NCBI RefSeq assembly: GCF_015477355.1 | Contig: NZ_JADLRJ010000001.1 | Coordinates: forward strand, 496,001 to 560,000 | DNA from: Nocardia blacklockiae | Lineage (GTDB): Bacteria > Actinomycetota > Actinomycetes > Mycobacteriales > Mycobacteriaceae | Direction of reading: 5' to 3' | DNA: 64,000 nt | Part shown: positions 17,092-26,882 of the stretch, one piece after another | Layout: each line of letters starts with the position of its first letter | How positions within the stretch are numbered: the first letter of the stretch is position 1 | Made by a program: the position numbers and the translations under genes | The notes under the pieces: model-generated | Told to the model about the DNA's origin: nothing | Databases searched by the model: none | What the model saw: only the letters and a program-made list of their open reading frames with translations

Positions 17092-17418
17092 TCAGCCCCC
17101 GATCTGGTTGCCGAGTGCGCCGAGCGCGCCCGACCACGTCGAGTCGGTGTCGTCGAAGATGGCGGCGGTGCCGAACGCGGACTGCCCCAAGTGATTACAT
17201 TTGTCCGACAGTTCGTTGATGTCCTTGCAGTGCAGCACCTGCGCGGCGGCGAACATGGCCAGGTAGTCCGCGCCGATGACGCCGAACACCGGCGTCATCG
17301 CGGCGACGTGGCTGACGGCGTCCATATCCCCCGCGGCAGCGATCTGACCCGCGACACCCTCGTGCGTCGCGGCGAATGCGCGGACCGCGTCGGTCTCGGC
17401 CGAGACATTGTCCGTCAT
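17092..17418 (-). CDS. EspC-like type VII secretion target
   Basis: A 108-residue helical protein of the ESX-secretion-associated EspC family. It starts 'MTDNVSAETDAVRAFAATH' and has a helix-turn-helix hairpin outline with a central 'MTPVFGVIGADYLAMFAAA' (about 41-59) and a Trp near the end (residue 93, 'DSTWSGALG'). A GGGGGG tract lies eight bases before the ATG. It is the first gene of a two-gene unit with the large Ala/Pro/Gly-rich protein, and the two may be co-secreted, as EspC and EspA are. Divergent from the 3-beta-HSD-like gene. Confidence 0.78.
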   Translation of the reverse strand: MTDNVSAETDAVRAFAATHEGVAGQIAAAGDMDAVSHVAAMTPVFGVIGADYLAMFAAAQVLHCKDINELSDKCNHLGQSAFGTAAIFDDTDSTWSGALGALGNQIGG

Positions 17419-17587
17419 CGAATCTGCCCCCCAATCTTCGTGATCATCAGCTTTCGTGCACGTCCGGTCGGTCGTCGATTGCCGGGCCCGACCGGCCGGT
17501 GACCGGCGGGGCTGGGCCTCAATATAGCTGACCTGCGGGACACGTTTCGAGCGGACGAGCGCTCCCGCACCCCGGAATGGAACAAAC

Positions 17588-17618
17588 TAGAACTTGTTGC
17601 AAATTAGAACGGGTTCTA
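17588..17618 (+). promoter_or_regulatory. Tandem KstR-type operators upstream of the 3-beta-HSD-like gene
   Basis: Two boxes match TnnAACnnGTTnnA at every fixed base: TAGAACTTGTTGCA (17588-17601) and TAGAACGGGTTCTA (17605-17618). They are separated by three bases, and the second ends 13 bases before the ATG. KstR represses sterol catabolism genes in mycobacteria and rhodococci; binding here is inferred. Confidence 0.75.
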
Positions 17619-17631
17619 TATCCTCGGTGCC

Positions 17632-18624
17632 ATGAAGGTCGCAGTCACCGGCGCAGCCGGCTTCCTCGGTACGAATCTGCTCCACCGGCTGGTGGACGGC
17701 GGTCACGAGGTCACCGCCATCGATCGGGTTCGGCCGGCGGGCGCGCCCGTGCCCGGCGTCGCGTGGGTGACCGGCGACGTGCTGGACCCGGAGTCGATGC
17801 GGTCCGCGCTGGACGGGGCGGAGATCGTGTACCACCTGGTCGCGGTGATCACCCTGGCGCACCGCAACGACCTGGCCTGGCGGGTGAACACCGAGGGCGT
17901 GCGGGTGGTCGCCGAGGCGGCCCGCGCGGTGGGTGTGCGCCGCATGGTGCACGCCAGCTCCATCCACGCTTTCAACCAGTACACCTGCGGTGGCCGGATA
18001 GATGAGAACTCGCCGCGCTCGGTGGATCCCGGTCTGCCCGTGTACGACCGGTCCAAATGGCAGGGCGAGATCGAGCTGCGCAAGGTGATCGACGCCGGGC
18101 TGGACGCGGTCGTCTGCAATCCGACCGGCGTCTACGGCCCGGTCGACCACTCCGACTCCCGGATCAACACCACGCTGTGGGACTGCGCCCGCGGCCGGGT
18201 GCCGGTGATGATCGGCGGCGGCTTCGACCTGGTCGACGTCCGCGACGTGGCGGCCGGGCTGATCCTGGCCGGAGAACGTGGCCGGACCGGCGAGAACTAT
18301 CTGCTGACCGGCGAGATGCTGACCATGCTCGAGGTGAGCCGGATGGCCGCGGCGGTCAACGGCAGGCGCGGGCCGGCGTTCGCGATCCCGCCCAAGGTGA
18401 TCTCCGCGGCGCTGCCGCTGCTGGAACCGGCGGCCAAGCTGTTCGGCAGCGACCGGGTGTCGAAGGCGGCGATGGGCGCGCTGCTGTCGGCGCCGGTGGT
18501 GGACGGCGGCAAGGCCCGCGCCGACCTCGGCTACGCACCGCGCCCGGCGCGGGAGACCGTCAGCGACCTCATCGCCTTCTATCAGGGCGCGACGCTGCGG
18601 CCGGAGACACCCAGCCTTGCTTGA
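17632..18624 (+). CDS. 3-beta-hydroxysteroid dehydrogenase-like NAD-dependent epimerase/dehydratase
   Basis: A 330-residue extended SDR. The NAD motif is 'TGAAGFLG' (residues 6-13), Asp31 at the end of strand beta-2 favours NAD over NADP, and the catalytic pair is Tyr138-Lys142 ('YDRSK') with Ser109/Ser110. Related actinobacterial enzymes oxidise the 3-hydroxyl of sterols or act on sugar nucleotides. Two perfect KstR-type boxes directly before the start argue for a steroid or lipid substrate. It is a monocistronic-looking gene; the next gene has its own LexA-type promoter. Confidence 0.8.
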   Translation: MKVAVTGAAGFLGTNLLHRLVDGGHEVTAIDRVRPAGAPVPGVAWVTGDVLDPESMRSALDGAEIVYHLVAVITLAHRNDLAWRVNTEGVRVVAEAARAVGVRRMVHASSIHAFNQYTCGGRIDENSPRSVDPGLPVYDRSKWQGEIELRKVIDAGLDAVVCNPTGVYGPVDHSDSRINTTLWDCARGRVPVMIGGGFDLVDVRDVAAGLILAGERGRTGENYLLTGEMLTMLEVSRMAAAVNGRRGPAFAIPPKVISAALPLLEPAAKLFGSDRVSKAAMGALLSAPVVDGGKARADLGYAPRPARETVSDLIAFYQGATLRPETPSLA

Positions 18625-18647
18625 CAGCCCTTAGAACACATGTTCGA
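18621..18647 (+). promoter_or_regulatory. SOS (LexA) box and promoter of the splB-like gene
   Basis: TAGAAC-ACAT-GTTCGA (18632-18647) matches the actinobacterial LexA consensus TCGAACnnnnGTTCGA with one mismatch. A TTGACA -35 candidate at 18621-18626 lies just upstream. The box ends nine bases before the GTG start. The M. tuberculosis homologue Rv2578c is reported, from memory, as a LexA target. Confidence 0.75.
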
Positions 18648-18655
18648 CTGGAGGA

Positions 18656-19678
18656 GTGCGGTGGCAGAACCAGACCCTCGACGCCGATGACGGGGCGCTC
18701 CCCGGCCTCGAGCGCGCGGGTTTCGTGCGCAGCGTGCGGACGCCGGAGTTCGAGGGCGTCACCTTCCACGAGGTGCTGTGCAAGAGCGCGCTGAACAAGA
18801 TGCCGGCGGGCTCGGGGCTACCGTTCGACTGGACGATCAACCCCATGCGCGGCTGCTCGCACGCCTGCCGGTACTGCTTCGCGCGCGGCACCCACGAGTA
18901 TCTGGAGCTGGACGCGGGCCGCGACTTCGACACCCAGATCGTGGTGAAGACGAACATCGCCGCGGTCCTGCGCCGCGAACTGCACCGGCGCTCGTGGCGG
19001 CGCGAGGGCGTGGCGCTGGGCACCAACACCGATCCGTACCAGCGCGCCGAGGGGCGCTACCGGCTGATGCCGGGCATCATCGGCGCGCTGGCCGAGTCGG
19101 GCACCCCGTTCTCCCTGCTCACCAAGGGCACCCTGCTGCGCCGCGACCTGCCGCTGCTCACCCAGGCCGCCCGCGCCGTGCCGGTGAGCCTCGCGGTGTC
19201 CCTCGCCATCCTCGACCTGGACCTGCACCGCGGCCTGGAACCGGGCACGCCGTCGCCGCGGGCGCGGCTGGAGCTGATCCGGGCGCTGTCCGAGGCCGGT
19301 TTCGCCGTGCACGTGATGGTGGCGCCCGTCATCCCCTGCCTGACCGACGGCAGCGCCCACCTCGACGCGCTGTTCGGGGAGATCGCGGCGGCCGGCGCGG
19401 CGAGCGCGGTGGCGTTCCCGATGCATCTGCGCGGCAGCACCCGCGGCTGGTTCCTGGAGTGGCTGGCCACCCACCACCCGGCGCTACTGCGGCGCTACCG
19501 GCAGCTGTACGGTCGTGGGGCGTACGTCACACCGGAGTACTCCGCGTGGCTGCGCGGTCGGGTCGAGCCACTGCTCGCGCGACACGGATTGCGGCGCGAC
19601 CGGCCGCCGGACTCCGCGTCCCCGCATCGGCCGGAACGCGCGCCGCGGCCCGATCCGCAGCTGGCGCTGTTCGCCTGA
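18656..19678 (+). CDS. Radical SAM protein of the Rv2578c/SplB-like family
   Basis: A 340-residue radical SAM protein. The [4Fe-4S] cysteines are in 'GCSHACRYCF' (about residues 63-72, CxxxCxxC). The 'GTNTDPYQRAEGRYRLMPGI' segment follows (about 122-141). The family is related to spore photoproduct lyase but its substrate is unknown. A LexA box ending nine bases upstream suggests DNA-damage induction. GTG 18656 gives the conserved N-terminus 'MRW'; the GAGG just before it is only one base away, so initiation may be leaderless. The C-terminal 25 residues are Pro/Arg-rich. Confidence 0.85.
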   Translation: MRWQNQTLDADDGALPGLERAGFVRSVRTPEFEGVTFHEVLCKSALNKMPAGSGLPFDWTINPMRGCSHACRYCFARGTHEYLELDAGRDFDTQIVVKTNIAAVLRRELHRRSWRREGVALGTNTDPYQRAEGRYRLMPGIIGALAESGTPFSLLTKGTLLRRDLPLLTQAARAVPVSLAVSLAILDLDLHRGLEPGTPSPRARLELIRALSEAGFAVHVMVAPVIPCLTDGSAHLDALFGEIAAAGAASAVAFPMHLRGSTRGWFLEWLATHHPALLRRYRQLYGRGAYVTPEYSAWLRGRVEPLLARHGLRRDRPPDSASPHRPERAPRPDPQLALFA

Positions 19679-19760
19679 CGCAGTACCGCGGTGATCCGCC
19701 GAATCTTGTTGGACCGCACGTAACTCGGGTGTGTCCGGGCGGCGGGGGAGTAACTTGGCG

Positions 19761-19772
19761 TGAGGTACCTCA
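19761..19772 (+). promoter_or_regulatory. Perfect palindrome upstream of korA
   Basis: TGAGGTACCTCA is a perfect 12-bp palindrome 27 bases before the korA start. The imperfect direct repeats GTAACTCGGG (19720) and GTAACTTGGC (19751) precede it. It could be an operator; no regulator is known. Confidence 0.4.
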
Positions 19773-19798
19773 TACCGACGAGGAAGTGATGCAGGCGC

Positions 19799-21790
19799 AT
19801 GGCTGACGAGGAACGTCGAAGTGACACTGCCGCAGCGGAATCGGCCGCACCCGCGGCGACCGCGCCCGGCGGCGCGGTGGCGGAGAAGATCGAGAAGGTC
19901 GTCATCCGCTTCGCCGGGGATTCCGGCGACGGCATGCAGCTGACCGGGGACCGCTTCACCCACGAGGCGGCCGCTTTCGGCAACGACCTGGCCACCATGC
20001 CCAACTTCCCGGCCGAGATCCGCGCGCCGCAGGGCACCCTCCCCGGCGTGTCGTCGTTCCAGATCCAGATCGCCGACTACGACATCCTCACCGCGGGCGA
20101 CCAGCCCGATGTGCTCGTCGCGATGAATCCGGCCGCGCTGAAGGCGAACCTGGAGGATCTGGCGCGCGGGGCCACCGTCATCGTCAACACCGACGAGTTC
20201 ACCAAGCGCAACCTGTCCAAGGTCGGCTACGCCGGCGACCCGCTCGCCGACGACACGCTGTCCGATTTCGTCGTGCACCGCGTGCCGATGACGTCGTTGA
20301 CGCTGACCGCCACCGAACCGACCGGCATCGGCAAGAAGGACGCGCAGCGCGCGAAGAACATGTTCGCGCTCGGCCTGCTGTCGTGGATGTACGGCCGGCC
20401 GATCGGCGGCACCGAGCAGTTCATGCGCGAGAAGTTCGCCGCCGCCCCCGAGATCGCCGAGGCGAACATCCTGGCGTTCCGCGCGGGCTGGAACTACGGC
20501 GAGACCACCGAGGCCTTCGCCACCACCTACGAGGTCGCCCCGGCGACGCTGCCGCCGGGCACCTACCGCCAGATCACCGGCAACACCGCGCTGGCCTACG
20601 GACTGGTGACGGCCGGGCAGCTGTCGGGACTCCAGGTCTTCCTGGGCACCTACCCGATCACCCCGGCCTCCGACATCCTGCACGAACTGAGCAAGCACAA
20701 GAACTTCGGCGTCACGACCTTCCAGGCCGAGGACGAGATCGCCGGCATCGGCGCGGCCCTGGGCGCCTCGCTCGGCGGGGCGCTCGGCGTCACCAGCACC
20801 TCGGGCCCGGGCCTGGCGCTCAAGAGCGAGACCATCGGCCTGGCCGTGATGACCGAGCTGCCGCTGCTGATCATCGACGTGCAGCGCGGCGGCCCGTCCA
20901 CCGGCCTGCCGACCAAGACCGAACAGGCCGACCTGCTGCAGGCACTGTACGGCCGCAACGGCGAGTCCCCGGTCGCGGTGCTGGCCCCGCGCTCGCCCGC
21001 GGACTGCTTCGCCACCGCCGTCGAGGCCGCCCGCATCGCACTGACCTACCGCACGCCCGTGCTACTGCTCTCCGACGGCGCGATCGCCAACGGCTCGGAG
21101 CCGTGGGCGGTCCCGGCCGTGGCGGAGCTGGAACCCATCGACCCGGGCTTCGAACCGGAGGCGGGGGAGTCGGAGGAGCCGGGAGAATTCCTGCCCTACG
21201 CGCGCGACCCGGAGACCTTGGCGCGCCCCCTCGCCGTGCCCGGCACCGCGGGCCGCGCGCATCGCATCGGCGGCTTGGAGAAGGCCGACGGCAGCGGCAA
21301 CATCTCCTACGATCCGGCCAACCACGAGCTGATGGTCCGGTTGCGCCAGGCCAAGATCGACGGCATCGCGGTCCCCGACCTCGAGGTCGACGATCCCGAC
21401 GGCCGCGCGGAACTACTGCTGCTCGGGTGGGGCAGTTCCTTCGGCCCGATCGGCGAGGCGTGCCGGCGCGCCCGGCGGCGCGGCGTACCCGTGGCGCAGG
21501 CGCACCTGCGACATCTGAATCCGTTGCCCGCCAACACCGGCGAGGTGCTGCGCCGCTATCGGACGGTGGTGTGCCCGGAGATGAACGGCGGCCAGCTGGC
21601 CACGCTGCTGCGCGCCCGCTACCTGGTCGACGTGCAGCCGTGGACGAAGGTCGCCGGCACCGCGTTCTCCGCGCAGGAACTCGTCGGCGTCATCGACGCC
21701 GCGCTCGACGGCTCCATCGCCGAACTCGAACACGACAAGGCCTTCGCCGCGCGGGCGCGGGCCACGTATCGCAACGGGGGTAAGGGATGA
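19799..21790 (+). CDS. korA: 2-oxoglutarate:ferredoxin oxidoreductase, alpha subunit (fused gamma-alpha)
   Basis: A 663-residue subunit that, with KorB, oxidatively decarboxylates 2-oxoglutarate and reduces ferredoxin. Residues about 28-220 are the gamma-type domain ('RFAGDSGDGMQLTGDRF'). Residues about 255-500 are the pyrimidine-binding alpha domain ('GTYPITPASDILHELSK', 'TSTSGPGLALKSE', 'DVQRGGPSTGLPTKTEQAD'). The C-terminal ~130 residues form the transketolase-C-like domain. It matches Rv2455c in type. It overlaps korB by four bases. The ATG at 19799 has GAGGAAG about 13 bases upstream. Confidence 0.93.
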   Translation: MADEERRSDTAAAESAAPAATAPGGAVAEKIEKVVIRFAGDSGDGMQLTGDRFTHEAAAFGNDLATMPNFPAEIRAPQGTLPGVSSFQIQIADYDILTAGDQPDVLVAMNPAALKANLEDLARGATVIVNTDEFTKRNLSKVGYAGDPLADDTLSDFVVHRVPMTSLTLTATEPTGIGKKDAQRAKNMFALGLLSWMYGRPIGGTEQFMREKFAAAPEIAEANILAFRAGWNYGETTEAFATTYEVAPATLPPGTYRQITGNTALAYGLVTAGQLSGLQVFLGTYPITPASDILHELSKHKNFGVTTFQAEDEIAGIGAALGASLGGALGVTSTSGPGLALKSETIGLAVMTELPLLIIDVQRGGPSTGLPTKTEQADLLQALYGRNGESPVAVLAPRSPADCFATAVEAARIALTYRTPVLLLSDGAIANGSEPWAVPAVAELEPIDPGFEPEAGESEEPGEFLPYARDPETLARPLAVPGTAGRAHRIGGLEKADGSGNISYDPANHELMVRLRQAKIDGIAVPDLEVDDPDGRAELLLLGWGSSFGPIGEACRRARRRGVPVAQAHLRHLNPLPANTGEVLRRYRTVVCPEMNGGQLATLLRARYLVDVQPWTKVAGTAFSAQELVGVIDAALDGSIAELEHDKAFAARARATYRNGGKG

Positions 21791-22866
21791 CCATCGTCGA
21801 CACCTCGCTCGTCGGCACCGATCTCGGGCTCACCGGACTGTCCGGCGTGCCCGGCGCGGCGGGTCCGCAGAAGGCCAAGGACTTCACCTCCGACCAGGAG
21901 GTGCGCTGGTGCCCGGGCTGCGGCGACTACGTCATCCTCGCCACCGTGCGCGGCTTCCTCGCCGAATTGGGCCTGCGCCGCGAGAATCTGATGTTCGTCT
22001 CGGGGATCGGCTGTTCCAGCCGCTTCCCGTACTACCTGGACGCCTACGGCATCCACTCCATCCACGGCCGCGCACCCGCCATCGCCACCGGCCTGGCCGT
22101 GACGCGCCCGGATCTGTCGGTGTGGGTGGTGACGGGCGACGGCGACGCGCTGTCCATCGGCGGCAACCACCTCATCCACGCGCTGCGCCGCAACGTGAAC
22201 ATGACGATCCTGCTGTTCAACAACCGGATCTACGGCCTGACCAAGGGCCAGTACTCGCCCACCTCGGAGAGCGGCAAGGTCACCAAGTCCACGCCGATGG
22301 GTTCGGTGGACCACCCGTTCAACACGCTGTCGGTGGCCCTGGGCGCCGAGGCGACCTTCGCGGCCCGCGCCCTGGACTCCGACCGCGCCGGACTCGGCGA
22401 GGTGCTGCGCGCGGCCGCCGAGCATCGCGGCACCTCGTTCGTGGAGATCCTGCAGGACTGCCCGATCTTCAACGACGGCTCCTTCGACGCCCTGCGCCGC
22501 GAGAACGCCGCCTCGCACCTGATCCCGCTGCGGCACGGGCAGCCGATCCGATTCGGGGCCGACGGCGAATTCGCGGTGGTGCGCAAGGGATTCGGGCTCG
22601 CGGTCGTGTCGGCGGCGGAGGTCGACCCGGCCGAGATCGTGGTCCACGACGCCTACGCCGACGACCCGGAATACGCCTACGCCCTGTCCCGGCTCTCGGC
22701 CCAGGACCTCTCGCACGTGCCGATCGGCATCTTCCGCAGCGTCGCGCGCCCCACCTACGACGACGGCGTGCGCACCCAGCTGGCCACGGCCCGCGAACGC
22801 AAACTCGTGGCGGAGAACTCGCTGCAGGAGTTGCTCACCGGCAAGGAGACCTGGACCGTCCGCTGA
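21787..22866 (+). CDS. korB: 2-oxoglutarate:ferredoxin oxidoreductase, beta subunit
   Basis: A 359-residue thiamine-diphosphate-binding subunit. Cluster-ligand cysteines are seen in 'WCPGCGDY' (about residues 40-47), 'GIGCSSRFP' (about 76-84) and 'LQDCPIFND' (about 222). The ThDP motif is 'GDGDALSIGGNHLIHALRRN' (about 118-137), ending near 'NNRIYGLTKGQ'. The ATG overlaps the korA stop (ATGA). In mycobacteria this anaerobic-type enzyme supports the tricarboxylic acid cycle alongside the dehydrogenase complex. A hairpin nine bases after the stop probably ends transcription. Confidence 0.93.
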   Translation: MTIVDTSLVGTDLGLTGLSGVPGAAGPQKAKDFTSDQEVRWCPGCGDYVILATVRGFLAELGLRRENLMFVSGIGCSSRFPYYLDAYGIHSIHGRAPAIATGLAVTRPDLSVWVVTGDGDALSIGGNHLIHALRRNVNMTILLFNNRIYGLTKGQYSPTSESGKVTKSTPMGSVDHPFNTLSVALGAEATFAARALDSDRAGLGEVLRAAAEHRGTSFVEILQDCPIFNDGSFDALRRENAASHLIPLRHGQPIRFGADGEFAVVRKGFGLAVVSAAEVDPAEIVVHDAYADDPEYAYALSRLSAQDLSHVPIGIFRSVARPTYDDGVRTQLATARERKLVAENSLQELLTGKETWTVR

Positions 22867-22874
22867 GCCGCGGC

Positions 22875-22891
22875 GACGACCGCGGGTCGTC
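22875..22891 (+). terminator. Hairpin after korB
   Basis: A perfect 7-bp stem GACGACC-GCG-GGTCGTC lies nine bases after the korB stop, in the space between convergent genes. Only a weak T-containing tail (CTCGATTCT) follows. Confidence 0.5.
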
Positions 22892-22944
22892 CTCGATTCT
22901 GCCGAGCCGGTGCCGGGCGCCCGCGCCCGAGCGGGAATGCCGGG

Positions 22945-23865
22945 TCAGCGACCCATGGGCGGATTGTCGAGACTTGCCGCGCCGAACGTGTCACACGCCT
23001 TGACCTGTCCGGTGCGGTACCCGGCGAGGAACCACTTCTGCCGCTGCTCGGAGGACCCGTGCGTCCAGCCCTCGGGGTTGACCCGGCCGGTCGCGGCCTT
23101 CTGGATGCGGTCGTCGCCGACGGCCGAGGCCGCCGAGAGGGCGTCGCGAATGTCGTTGTCGGTCAACGGCTTCAGGAACGGCTGGTTGCTGCCGGGGGCC
23201 GGCTGCTTGTCGGCGTAGCTGGCCCACAGCCCGGCGTAGCAGTCGGCCTGCAACTCCAGCCGCACCGACCCGGACTCCGGACCCTTCGGATCCCGTTGCG
23301 CCCGACCGGAATCGCCGAGCAGGTTCTGGATGTGGTGGCCCACCTCGTGCGCCACCACGTACTCCTGCGCCAGCGGGCCGCCGCTGGAACCGAACTTGTC
23401 GACCAGCTCCTGGAAGAAGCTGGTGTCGAAGTAGGCGGTGCGGTCCGCGGGGCAGTAGAACGGCCCGACCGCGCTGCTGGCCTGCCCGCAGCGGGTGTTG
23501 ACCGCGCCGGTGAACAGCGTGACCTTCGGCGGGGAGTACTTGCGGCCGGTCTGCTGCGGGAGTTGGGCGCCCCAGACGTTGTCGAGACTCTGCGCGGTCA
23601 GCACCACCCGGCAGTCCACGTACTTGTTGGCGTCGGCGCCGGTCTTGCAGTGCGCGGGAGTCTTGGCCGTGCCCTGCTGCGACGAGTCGCCGCCCGCGCC
23701 GGTGAACTGGCCGAGCAGCGAACCCGGGTCGCCGCCGAACAGCAACGCCAGCACCAGCACGACGATGCCGCCGGCCCCGCCGCCGAGCGCGAGCTTGCCG
23801 CCCATCCCGGGTCCCCCGGAGGACACCCGATCCGGATCGATCTGCATCCCTTCGTTGAAGGTCAT
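22945..23865 (-). CDS. Membrane-anchored neutral zinc metallopeptidase (YpfJ family)
   Basis: A 306-residue protein with one transmembrane helix (about 32-44), a Gly/Ser linker, and a zinc peptidase domain. The zinc-binding motif is 'HEVGHH' (about residue 188) with 'ELQADCYAG' (about 221-229) giving the third ligand region. Six Cys probably form disulfides outside. It corresponds to Rv2575 and neighbours aspS as it does in M. tuberculosis. ATG 23865 was chosen because GAGAGG lies eight bases upstream; the open frame extends much further but into the aspS promoter. Substrates are unknown. Confidence 0.87.
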   Translation of the reverse strand: MTFNEGMQIDPDRVSSGGPGMGGKLALGGGAGGIVVLVLALLFGGDPGSLLGQFTGAGGDSSQQGTAKTPAHCKTGADANKYVDCRVVLTAQSLDNVWGAQLPQQTGRKYSPPKVTLFTGAVNTRCGQASSAVGPFYCPADRTAYFDTSFFQELVDKFGSSGGPLAQEYVVAHEVGHHIQNLLGDSGRAQRDPKGPESGSVRLELQADCYAGLWASYADKQPAPGSNQPFLKPLTDNDIRDALSAASAVGDDRIQKAATGRVNPEGWTHGSSEQRQKWFLAGYRTGQVKACDTFGAASLDNPPMGR

Positions 23866-24030
23866 CCTCGTCGCCTCTCGCACTCTGTCGGCCGATGGTC
23901 GCGCGCTCGCGTTCACAAGCTTGACACGGCGGCGCGGATATCGGTTTCCGGTCACCCCACGTGTCTCACTACGATGGGCCCTGCACCTGGTCACATCGCG
24001 CCGGTGCGTCGAGCCGTCGAAAGGAACCCC

Positions 24031-25815
<1,785 letters not shown>

Positions 25816-25919
25816 CGGGCCGCGGGCACGCCGCGGCGTGCGTGCCCGGTCCCGGAGCCGTTACTCTGCACCGGCGGCATCGTCCGGTGCCGGGAATTCG
25901 CTGACCGCAAGGGGATACG

Positions 25920-26879
25920 GTGCTGCACGTCCGCGTGATCTGCCCGCCCGACACGACCGAGGCCGCGCTGGCTTCGCTGCGCGCCGAGCCCGGGGCGACC
26001 CTGGTGACCGTGCAGCGCGGCGCGGCGATCGACCCCGCCGGCGATCTGATCGAGGCCGATGTCGCGCGCGAATGCGCCAACGACGTGCTCGCGGCGCTGA
26101 CGGCGCTGGGTATCAAGGAGTCCGGCGGCATCACGCTCGACCCGGTCGAGACCGCGCTGTCCGACGCCGCCGAGCGCGCCGTCGAGTCCGCGCCCGGCGA
26201 CCCGTCGGACGCGGTGGTGTGGGAGGAACTGGTCGCGCAGACCCACGAGGAGTCCACGCTCAGTCCCACCTTCCTCGGTTTCATGACGATCGCCTGCCTG
26301 CTCGCGGTGGTCGGCGTGGCGACCGACTCGCCGGTGACGGTGGTGGGCGCGATGGTGGTGGGTCCGGAGTTCGGGCCGCTGGCCGCGATCGCGGTGGCGT
26401 TGGTGCGCAGGGACTTCCGGCTCGCGCGGCGGTCGGCGCTGGCGCTGCTGATCGGCTTCCCCGTCGCGATGGGCATCGCGGTGCTGGCCTCGCTGCTGTG
26501 GGAGCGGCTGGGCTGGATCACCCTGCAGCGCCTCGACGACATCCAGAACGTCGACTTCATCTACGAGGTCGGCCCGTTCTCGCTGGTGGTCGCGTTGCTG
26601 GCGGGCGCGGCCGACATGCTGTCGCTGGTCAGTTCGCGGTCGGCGGCGCTGGTCGGCGTGTTCATCTCGGTCACCACCATCCCGGCCGCCGGTTTCGCGG
26701 CGGTGGCGGCCACGCTCGGCCAGTGGGACATGGCGCTCGAATCGATCGGGCAGCTCGCGGTGAACATGATCGGCATCGTCGTCGCGGGCGTGCTGGTGCT
26801 GTGGCTGCGGCCCGCCCACGGCAGCGAGGGCGGGCCGATCCACCGGATCAAGCGCTGCGGGCTGTTCGGCCGCGCCTGA
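25920..26879 (+). CDS. DUF389 family membrane protein
   Basis: A 319-residue protein. Residues 1-75 form a small alpha/beta domain ('MLHVRVICPPDTTEAALASL'). Six hydrophobic segments follow from about residue 118 ('LSPTFLGFMTIACLLAVVGV') to 300. The motif 'VVGAMVVGPEFGPLAAIAVA' (about 140-160) is the hallmark of DUF389. Members are uncharacterised inner-membrane proteins. GTG 25920 follows AAGGGGATACG. It stands alone, convergent with the Pro-rich membrane gene three bases away. Confidence 0.82.
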   Translation: MLHVRVICPPDTTEAALASLRAEPGATLVTVQRGAAIDPAGDLIEADVARECANDVLAALTALGIKESGGITLDPVETALSDAAERAVESAPGDPSDAVVWEELVAQTHEESTLSPTFLGFMTIACLLAVVGVATDSPVTVVGAMVVGPEFGPLAAIAVALVRRDFRLARRSALALLIGFPVAMGIAVLASLLWERLGWITLQRLDDIQNVDFIYEVGPFSLVVALLAGAADMLSLVSSRSAALVGVFISVTTIPAAGFAAVAATLGQWDMALESIGQLAVNMIGIVVAGVLVLWLRPAHGSEGGPIHRIKRCGLFGRA

Positions 26880-26882
26880 GCC

